NCBI GenBank assembly: GCA_003222455.1
Contig: QHWF01000454.1
Location: forward strand, 1-6,034
Direction: 5' to 3'
Source of the DNA: Acidobacteriota bacterium
Lineage (GTDB): Bacteria; Acidobacteriota; Vicinamibacteria; Vicinamibacterales; CAVVIG01
Length of the DNA: 6,034 nt
Shown: positions 1 to 4,535 of the stretch, piece after piece
How positions within the stretch are numbered: the stretch's first letter is position 1
How the letters are laid out: each line of letters begins with the position of its first letter
Notes under the pieces: model-generated
What the model was told of the DNA's origin: nothing
What the model saw: the letters and a program-made list of their open reading frames with translations, nothing else
Databases searched by the model: none
Translations under genes and position numbers: made by a program

Positions 1-1
1 C

Positions 2-721
2 GAAGGCAAGCTCGGACGCATCTTCCATTACCGCGCGCAATTCCTGCAGGACTGGACGATTTCCAGCGACCTGCCGCAGGGCGGCGAAGGGCTCTGGCGT
101 CTCGACGTCGCCGTCGCGGGCAGCGGCGTCACCGGCGACCTGCTCGCGCACTGCATCGATACCGCGCTCTGGTTGAACGGGCCGATTGCCGACGTCACGG
201 CGATGACCGAAACGTTCATCAAGGAGCGCAAGCACACGCTCACCGGCCGCATCGAGCCCGTCGGCATCGACGATGCGAGCGCGTTTCTGGCGCGATTCCA
301 GAACGGATCGCTGGCCCTCTTTGAAGCCACACGGTACGCGCGCGGCCACAAAGCGCTGTACACGCTCGAAATCAACGGCGAGCACGCCTCGGCCCGCTGG
401 GACCTGCACGATCTGCATCGGCTGCAGTGGTTCGACCACCGCGACGAAGGGACGCTGCGCGGCTGGCGCAGTGTGCACATCACCGACGGCGACCATCCGT
501 ATATGAAGCACTGGTGGGTGCCCGGGCTGCAGATCGGGTACGAGCACACCTTCATCCACCAGTTCGCCGACTTCCTCGACGCCGTGGCGCAGGGCAGGAG
601 CGCAGCGCCGACGTTCCGCGATGCCCTCGCCACCGACTACGTGACCGACGCGGTGCTGAAATCGGCGAAGAGCGGCCGCTGGGAGAGCGTCGCCGTAACG
701 CAGCAGGCGGGTGCCGTATGA
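2..721 (+). CDS. Gfo/Idh/MocA family oxidoreductase, C-terminal part (5' truncated by window edge)
   Basis: The frame is open from the first bases and ends with TGA at 719-721, giving 239 residues. Family members are usually about 350-400 residues, so the N-terminal NAD(P)-binding Rossmann domain and the EKP-type segment lie outside the window. What is visible is the substrate-binding alpha/beta domain. It opens with GRIFHYRAQFLQDW and carries a D-x3-H-x2-D pattern (Asp at 137-139, His at 149-151, Asp at 158-160), the position of the catalytic Asp/His pair in this family. It ends with the usual HQFADFLDAVAQG and DALATDYVTDAV helices. The TTG at 173 is internal, not a start, because family-like sequence continues upstream. 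No signal peptide can be judged. The stop overlaps the next start (ATGA), so it belongs to one operon with the DUF1080 and rhamnulokinase genes. Members oxidise or reduce sugars and glycosides; 3-keto-glycoside formation is plausible here from the neighbour, but the substrate cannot be read from sequence. Confidence 0.9.
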   Translation, partial: EGKLGRIFHYRAQFLQDWTISSDLPQGGEGLWRLDVAVAGSGVTGDLLAHCIDTALWLNGPIADVTAMTETFIKERKHTLTGRIEPVGIDDASAFLARFQNGSLALFEATRYARGHKALYTLEINGEHASARWDLHDLHRLQWFDHRDEGTLRGWRSVHITDGDHPYMKHWWVPGLQIGYEHTFIHQFADFLDAVAQGRSAAPTFRDALATDYVTDAVLKSAKSGRWESVAVTQQAGAV

Positions 722-1779
722 ACAAGATCGTACTCGGTGTGCTGTTCGCCGTGGTCACGTCGGTTGCCGCGCAGCCGCCCCTAGCAGCCCGTGGTGAAAC
801 TCCAGCTGCATTCGGCCGGCGATGCATCCCCGCTCCCACCCCAACGCGCTGGGAAACGCGCGTTGGGGGCCTCGGGGCTGACTGCGTTGCTCCTCCCTCA
901 AATATTCCCGATATTGCACCCCACCGTGCACAAGACACACGGTGGGGACCCCGCTCTGCGGTCGTCGCGCCGCTCCGCCGGGGTCCCCACGGCGCGGACT
1001 GTGCGCCGTGGGGTGGAACATCGGGGCGCCTCGCCGCCCTCGGTGCGACGCTGGACTTTCACCACGGGCTGCTCGGCCAGGACGGCCGCGGCGGCCGCGG
1101 CGACGGGCCCCGCGGCGCCGATCCGCTCGTCCTCGGGGATCACGCCGGGTTCGAGTCGATCTTCGACGGTGCGAGCCTGAAAGGCTGGGACGGTGATCCG
1201 TCGTTCTGGCGCGCGGAGAACCGCGAGATCGTTGGCGAGAGTACCGACCAGAATCCGCTCAAGCAGAACACCTTTCTGATCTGGCGCGGCGGCGAGCCGG
1301 CCGACTTCGAGCTGAAGGTGGAGTTCCGGATGAATTCCACGAACAGTGGCGTCCAGATTCGCAGCGTCCAGCTGCCGCCGGGCGGCGACGTCGGCAAGTG
1401 GGTGATGAAGGGGTATCAGGCCGACATCGATTTCGCGAATCAATACACCGGACAAATCTACGAGGAACGCGGACGCGGATTCCTGGCCATGAGAGGCCAG
1501 GCCGTCTACGTCCCTGATGGCGGCCGGCCGAAAGTCATCGGCAACCTGCAGCAGAGCGCCGACGAACTGAAAGCCGTGATCAAGACCAACGACTGGAACC
1601 AGGTACACCTCGTCGCGCGCGGCAACACAATCGTCCAGATCCTGAACGGCGCCGTCACCAGCATCGTCATCGACGACGACTCGAGGAACCGAGCGCTCGG
1701 CGGCCTGCTGGGTTTCCAGATGCACGTCGGGCCTCCGATGAAGGTGGAGTTCCGGAACATCTGGCTCAAGAAACTGTGA
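718..1779 (+). CDS. Secreted DUF1080 (3-keto-disaccharide hydrolase-like) protein carrying an in-frame palindromic-element insertion
   Basis: The product is 353 residues. The ATG at 718 overlaps the previous stop (ATGA), has a purine-rich AGGCGGG about 6 nt upstream, and opens a clear signal peptide (MNKIVLGVLFAVVTSVAA, likely cut after Ala18), so I chose this start. Residues about 22-119 are encoded by a 291-bp inverted-repeat-bounded element and look unlike the family: rich in Arg, Gly, Pro and Ala, with three Cys. A short Gly/Arg linker follows. The DUF1080 (PF06439) beta-sandwich domain runs from about residue 141 (GFESIFDGASLKGW) to the end (HVGPPMKVEFRNIWLKKL). The domain aligns end to end with the second DUF1080 protein at 3468-4238, which has no insert and is 256 residues long. 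Family members act in the periplasm or outside the cell on 3-keto glycosides made by oxidoreductases, which fits the Gfo/Idh/MocA neighbour. Whether the protein folds and exports with the insert is unknown; no stop or frameshift is present. The exact glycoside is not deducible. Confidence 0.87.
   Translation: MNKIVLGVLFAVVTSVAAQPPLAARGETPAAFGRRCIPAPTPTRWETRVGGLGADCVAPPSNIPDIAPHRAQDTRWGPRSAVVAPLRRGPHGADCAPWGGTSGRLAALGATLDFHHGLLGQDGRGGRGDGPRGADPLVLGDHAGFESIFDGASLKGWDGDPSFWRAENREIVGESTDQNPLKQNTFLIWRGGEPADFELKVEFRMNSTNSGVQIRSVQLPPGGDVGKWVMKGYQADIDFANQYTGQIYEERGRGFLAMRGQAVYVPDGGRPKVIGNLQQSADELKAVIKTNDWNQVHLVARGNTIVQILNGAVTSIVIDDDSRNRALGGLLGFQMHVGPPMKVEFRNIWLKKL
783..806 (+). repeat. Left terminal inverted repeat of the in-gene element
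   Basis: This is the left 24-bp arm. It pairs with 1050-1073 at 23 of 24 positions. In the host frame it is read as part of the residues LAARGETPA, directly after the signal peptide. Confidence 0.8.
839..868. repeat. Internal hairpin 1 of the element (10-bp perfect arms)
   Basis: CCCCAACGCG at 839-848 is followed after 10 nt by its exact complement CGCGTTGGGG at 859-868. It is one of several stems stacked inside the 783-1073 element. Confidence 0.75.
909..1023. repeat. Internal nested inverted repeats of the element core
   Basis: CGATATTGCACCCCAC at 909-924 pairs with 1008-1023 at 14 of 16 positions. Inside this pair sit two local perfect stems, CCCCACCGTG 919-928 with 938-947 and CCCCACGGCGC 985-995 with 1003-1013. 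GTGGGGACCCC at 942-952 also pairs exactly with 980-990. The core can therefore fold either as one long cruciform or as two side-by-side hairpins, a pattern of a structured palindromic element rather than of coding sequence. Confidence 0.72.
1050..1073 (-). repeat. Right terminal inverted repeat of the in-gene element
   Basis: This is the right 24-bp arm, the reverse complement of 783-806 with a single mismatch. In the host frame it reads as TLDFHHGLL, after which the Gly/Arg-rich linker of the DUF1080 protein resumes. Confidence 0.8.
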
Positions 1780-3254
1780 GCGGCGCGTTCCTCGCGTTCG
1801 ATCTCGGTGCTGAAAGCGGACGCGCCATCCTCGGCCGCCTCCAGCGAGGCGTGCTGGACATTCGCGAGACACGACGATTTCCGAACGAGCCGGTCCGGCA
1901 GCACGAGTCGCTGTTCTGGGACATCCTGCGGCTGTGGCACGAGATCGGACAAGCGCTCTCCGACGCGGCTGGGACGCGGCTGGCGAGCGTCGGCGTCGAC
2001 GGATGGGGTGTCGATTACGCCCTGCTCGGCGAGCGCGGCAACCTGCTCGAAAATCCGCGCCACTATCGCGACCCGCGCAACCAGGGGATGATGGAAGCGG
2101 TCTTCGAGCGCGTGAGCCGCGAAGACATCTATGCCGTCACGGGCATCCAGTTCCTGCAAATCAACACGCTGTTCCAGTTCTACGCCGCGTGTCGTCTGAC
2201 GCCGGACGTCGTGGACGCGGCGCACGCCCTCGTCACGATTCCCGATCTGTTGAATTACTGGTTGAGCGGCCGCCTGTGCTCGGAGTACACGATTGCCACG
2301 ACCACCCAGTTCGTGGATGCCCGGACGAGGACGTGGGCGACGCACCTGCTGTCGGCGATCGGCCTGCCCACGCGAGTTCTGGCCGAAATCGTGCAGCCGG
2401 GCACGGTGGTCGGGGAGTTGCGGAAGGAGGCGGCGCCGGCGCTTGCCGGGACGCCGGTGGTCGCGCCAGCGTGTCACGACACCGGATCGGCGGTTGCGTC
2501 GGTATGCGCGGGCGGCTCGACGGCCTTCATCAGTTCCGGCACGTGGTCGCTGCTGGGCACCGAACTGGACGCACCGGTGATGACGGCGAAGGCGCGCGAC
2601 TTGAATTTCACGAACGAAGGCGGCGTATGCGGCACGATTCGGCTGCTGAAGAACATCAGCGGCTTGTGGCTGTTGCAGGCGTGCCGGCGGTCGTGGGTCG
2701 TGGACGGACACCCGCTCGACTACGACGCGCTGCTCTCGGCGGCGGCCGACGATCGGCTGGCGTTCGCGTCGCTCGTCGATCCGGATCACCCGGCGTTTCT
2801 GAATCCCGCCGACATGCCGGCCGAAATCGCGTGCTACTGCCGCCGGACGTCACAGCCGGAGCCGTCGGGCCCACCGGCATTCGCGCGCGCCATCCTCGAG
2901 AGCCTCGCGATGAAGTATCGCGCGGTGCTCGAGTCGATGGAAGGACTGACCGGCCGCCGCGTCGAGCAGATCCGGATCGTCGGCGGCGGCTCGCGCAACC
3001 GGCTGCTGAACCAGTTCACGGCCGACGCGACCGGCCGGACCGTGCTCGCGGGTCCGATCGAGGCGACGGCGCTCGGCAACATCGCGATGCAGATGCTGGC
3101 GACCGGAGCGGTGAGCTCGCTGACCGAGGCGCGCGCGGTGATCGATCGATCCTTTCCGGTGGAGCGCTTCGAGCCGTCGGCGACCGATCGGTGGGACGCG
3201 CCGTACCGGCGCTTTCAACAGTACCTCGCCGAGGAGCGTGTCCGAGTAATTTGA
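1776..3254 (+). CDS. rhaB: Rhamnulokinase (FGGY family carbohydrate kinase)
   Basis: This cytoplasmic kinase phosphorylates L-rhamnulose with ATP to L-rhamnulose 1-phosphate, the second step of L-rhamnose catabolism. Its 492 residues match the family length (E. coli RhaB is 489). Seen in order: N-terminal phosphate-binding FDLGAESGR (residues 8-16); GVDGWGVDY (73-81); a long stretch typical of RhaB including YRDPRNQGMM, DIYAVTGIQFLQINTLFQ and EYTIATTTQ; CHDTGSA with the probable catalytic base Asp235 (the counterpart of RhaB Asp237); SSGTWSLLG; LKNISGLWLLQ; and the C-terminal nucleotide-site GGGSRN (403-408). The GTG start overlaps the preceding stop (GTGA) and has no good Shine-Dalgarno sequence, so translation is probably coupled to the DUF1080 gene. 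Downstream lie palindromic repeats and a convergent gene. The substrate assignment rests on the many RhaB-specific segments and on the rhamnulose-1-phosphate aldolase gene nearby; another 6-deoxyketose is less likely. Confidence 0.93.
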   Translation: MSGAFLAFDLGAESGRAILGRLQRGVLDIRETRRFPNEPVRQHESLFWDILRLWHEIGQALSDAAGTRLASVGVDGWGVDYALLGERGNLLENPRHYRDPRNQGMMEAVFERVSREDIYAVTGIQFLQINTLFQFYAACRLTPDVVDAAHALVTIPDLLNYWLSGRLCSEYTIATTTQFVDARTRTWATHLLSAIGLPTRVLAEIVQPGTVVGELRKEAAPALAGTPVVAPACHDTGSAVASVCAGGSTAFISSGTWSLLGTELDAPVMTAKARDLNFTNEGGVCGTIRLLKNISGLWLLQACRRSWVVDGHPLDYDALLSAAADDRLAFASLVDPDHPAFLNPADMPAEIACYCRRTSQPEPSGPPAFARAILESLAMKYRAVLESMEGLTGRRVEQIRIVGGGSRNRLLNQFTADATGRTVLAGPIEATALGNIAMQMLATGAVSSLTEARAVIDRSFPVERFEPSATDRWDAPYRRFQQYLAEERVRVI

Positions 3255-3258
3255 CGAT

Positions 3259-3337
3259 CCACCACGGAGGACGCGGAGGACAGGAGGAAGAATCCTGTCT
3301 CATTTCAGGAATTGAACCTCCGCGTCCTCTGTGGTGG
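3259..3337. repeat. Palindromic intergenic repeat A (21-bp arms), possible terminator
   Basis: CCACCACGGAGGACGCGGAGG at 3259-3279 pairs with 3317-3337, with one mismatch in 21. A second, inner stem GACAGGA 3279-3285 pairs with TCCTGTC 3293-3299. It begins 5 nt after the rhamnulokinase stop and lies between convergent genes, so its transcript hairpin could end or protect the operon mRNA. No U-tract follows, so a classical intrinsic terminator is not shown. It looks like a dispersed palindromic repeat. Confidence 0.75.
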
Positions 3338-3378
3338 CTCGCTAGAAGCGTGTCCGACTAACCGGCGCCGCCGTTGGA

Positions 3379-3446
3379 ACGCAAAGGCCGCGAAGGCCGC
3401 GAAGAAATCCTGTCTTTTCTTTGCGTCCTTTGCGGCCTCTGCGTTC
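3379..3446. repeat. Palindromic intergenic repeat B (28-bp imperfect arms), possible bidirectional terminator
   Basis: The arm at 3379-3406 (GAACGCAAAGGCCGCGAAGG...) pairs with 3419-3446 at 24 of 28 positions. The loop contains AATCCTGTCT, which also occurs in repeat A. The element ends 21 nt beyond the stop of the minus-strand DUF1080 gene, so it may form the 3' hairpin of that transcript. The arms are built from short iterations of CGCAAAGG/CGCGAAGG. Confidence 0.72.
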
Positions 3447-3467
3447 GATCGTGACGTTCCCTCTACG

Positions 3468-4238
3468 CTACCAGTTCTTCAGTCTGATGTTCCGGTACTC
3501 GACCTTCATCGGCGGGCCGACGTGCACCTGCACACCGATCAGGCCGTCCATCGGACGATTGGGCACGTCGTCATCGACGACCACGGTCATCACGCGGTTG
3601 TTGATGATGTGAGTCAGGACGTTGCCGCGGACGATCAGGTGAACCGCGTTCCAATCGTCCGTGACGACCTGCGCCAGTTCGTTCGGGTCGCCAATCGTCG
3701 AGACCAGGACTGGCGGCCGTCCGCCGACCACGTGGGTCATCTGTCCGCGGACGGCGAGAAAGAGCCGTCCCTTTTCCTCGTAGTTGTTGCCGGGATACTG
3801 CTTCCGGCCGTCGAGATCGCTCTGATAACCGCGCATGGCGAACTTGTTGCCGGGCGTCACGGCGTCCGGGACAATCGAGCTGCGGTAGTTGATTCCGCTG
3901 TTACCGTCGGGGGTGATCCGGTACTGGAGCTTCAACTCGAGATCCCGAGGCCTGCCACCGCGCCAGATGATGAACGTGTTGCTCCTGATGACGGTTGCAG
4001 GCGTGATTTCACCAACCAACGCGCCGTTCTCCACCCGCCAGTACGTCGGATTGCCTTCCCAGCCGGAGAGCGTCTTCCCGTCGAAGATCGACTCGAATCC
4101 CGGCTCGTCGCCGGCGATGGGCTCGGGACGATCGCTTTGCTTCGGCACGTAGGTCGTCGTCTGCAGGCCATGGCCGGCGAGTGCGATGGCAGGACCGACG
4201 AGGAGAGCGGCTCCAAGAATCGCCCGTATGACCTTCAT
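3468..4238 (-). CDS. Secreted DUF1080 (3-keto-disaccharide hydrolase-like) protein, second copy
   Basis: The product is 256 residues, the usual size for a single-domain DUF1080 (PF06439) protein. The open frame continues far upstream, but the ATG at 4238 is fixed by a strong Shine-Dalgarno AAGGAG (5 nt spacing) and by the signal peptide that follows (MKVIRAILGAALLVGPAIALA, likely cut after Ala21). The domain starts near residue 45 (GFESIFDGKTLSGWEG) and runs to HVGPPMKVEYRNIRLKNW. It includes NTFIIWRGG, a conserved NYEEKGRLFLAVRGQ segment and VDDDVPNR. It matches the domain of the 718-1779 protein along its whole length; in the last 62 residues I count about 58% identity. It probably acts outside the cytoplasm on oxidised (3-keto) glycosides. 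It is transcribed toward the rhamnulokinase operon and divergently from the aldolase gene. It ends in TAG, showing that UAG is a genuine stop in this genome. The exact substrate is unknown. Confidence 0.9.
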   Translation of the reverse strand: MKVIRAILGAALLVGPAIALAGHGLQTTTYVPKQSDRPEPIAGDEPGFESIFDGKTLSGWEGNPTYWRVENGALVGEITPATVIRSNTFIIWRGGRPRDLELKLQYRITPDGNSGINYRSSIVPDAVTPGNKFAMRGYQSDLDGRKQYPGNNYEEKGRLFLAVRGQMTHVVGGRPPVLVSTIGDPNELAQVVTDDWNAVHLIVRGNVLTHIINNRVMTVVVDDDVPNRPMDGLIGVQVHVGPPMKVEYRNIRLKNW

Positions 4239-4243
4239 CTCAG

Positions 4244-4249
4244 CTCCTT
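4244..4249 (-). promoter_or_regulatory. Shine-Dalgarno site of the minus-strand DUF1080 gene
   Basis: On the minus strand this reads AAGGAG, 5 nt before the ATG at 4238. It decides the start, since the frame upstream is open without being coding. Confidence 0.8.
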
Positions 4250-4275
4250 CATCCGGTTGCCAGGTCAGAGCAGTC

Positions 4276-4298
4276 GTAGTGCGGACCTTCAGGTCCGC
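4276..4298 (+). repeat. GTAGTG-tagged 18-bp hairpin (REP-like), copy 1
   Basis: GCGGACCT-TC-AGGTCCGC at 4281-4298 is a perfect palindrome with 8-bp arms. It is preceded by GTAGT, giving GTAGTG overlapping the first stem base. It is the first of a cluster of similar hairpins in the divergent intergenic region. Confidence 0.7.
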
Positions 4299-4331
4299 CC
4301 GGCATGTAGCAGGCCTGAAGGGCCCCGCTCG

Positions 4332-4349
4332 GTCAGGCTGAAGCCGGAC
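4332..4349. repeat. 18-bp hairpin of the same architecture, untagged copy
   Basis: GTCAGGCT-GA-AGCCGGAC has 8-bp arms with one mismatch (A4335 against G4346). A poorer relative, with one bulged G, lies just upstream around 4312-4324 (GGCCTGAAGGGCC). Neither has an adjacent GTAGTG tag. Confidence 0.55.
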
Positions 4350-4386
4350 AACAGGAGTCTGAATATTCTCGGACGGCGGCACTGAC

Positions 4387-4409
4387 GTCCGCCTAAAGGC
4401 GGACACTAC
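4387..4409 (-). repeat. GTAGTG-tagged 18-bp hairpin, inverted copy
   Basis: GTCCGCCT-AA-AGGCGGAC at 4387-4404 is a perfect palindrome followed by ACTAC, so the minus strand reads GTAGTG before the stem. It pairs with the copy at 4443-4465: the 25 bp at 4387-4411 match the reverse complement of 4441-4465 at all but about three positions. Confidence 0.7.
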
Positions 4410-4442
4410 CGGAGCATCGCGAAAGCGGTTCGAAAAACGTCG

Positions 4443-4465
4443 GTAGTGTCCGGCTTTAGCGGGAC
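4443..4465 (+). repeat. GTAGTG-tagged 18-bp hairpin, copy facing the inverted one
   Basis: GTCCGGCT-TT-AGCGGGAC at 4448-4465 has 8-bp arms with one G-G mismatch and is preceded by GTAGT. With the inverted copy at 4387-4409 it makes a tag-to-tag doublet of 79 bp, the layout of REPIN-type elements. It ends 70 bp before the aldolase start. Confidence 0.7.
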
Positions 4466-4524
4466 CCCTTTCGCAGTATGCAACAACAACGGCCGCCGGC
4501 TTAGCGTGTAACATGATCCGACCT

Positions 4525-4528
4525 GGAG
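4525..4528 (+). promoter_or_regulatory. Shine-Dalgarno site supporting the GTG start of the aldolase gene
   Basis: GGAG lies 7 nt before GTG 4536. It supports that non-ATG start, which gives a N-terminus of the usual length for the family. Confidence 0.6.
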
Positions 4529-4535
4529 TGACGTT

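Larger units (their letters stand above)
783..1073. mobile_element. MITE-like / palindromic element inserted in frame in the DUF1080 gene
   Basis: A 24-bp sequence at 783-806 (beginning AGCAGCCCGTGGTGAAA) recurs as its reverse complement at 1050-1073, with one mismatch (position 800 against 1056). The 291 bp between the outer ends equal exactly 97 codons, so the host frame is kept, and no stop occurs in it. There is no transposase. The interior is packed with inverted repeats, listed separately. Flanking bases (ccgcccct left, cggccagg right) show no obvious target-site duplication, so the precise boundaries are uncertain by a few bases. The paralogous DUF1080 protein in this window lacks any corresponding residues between its signal peptide and domain, which supports insertion. 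It could be a miniature element mobilised in trans or a REP/RPE-type selfish palindrome; no family is assigned. Confidence 0.72.

Noticed and set aside
755..1180. Short open frames on both strands within the in-gene element (for example 791-1180 plus, 755-1021 minus) as possible element-encoded proteins
   Set aside because: They extend past the element ends, lack ribosome binding sites and show no transposase-like motifs; the palindromic sequence itself explains the open frames.
898..1872. Long minus-strand open frame across the DUF1080 gene and kinase start
   Set aside because: It is antisense to two genes with clear homology; high GC leaves long non-coding frames open. No recognisable domain or ribosome binding site.
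1506..2789. Minus-strand 427-codon open frame opposite the rhamnulokinase gene
   Set aside because: Composition is dominated by Arg, Gln and Ala, as expected for a shadow of the kinase; no family resemblance.
3259..3446. CRISPR array
   Set aside because: Repeats are inverted pairs of different sequence with no regular direct repeats or spacers.
4501..4535. A possible -10 box (TAACAT at about 4509) for the aldolase gene
   Set aside because: No -35 element at suitable spacing is visible, and the box is weak; not enough to call a promoter.
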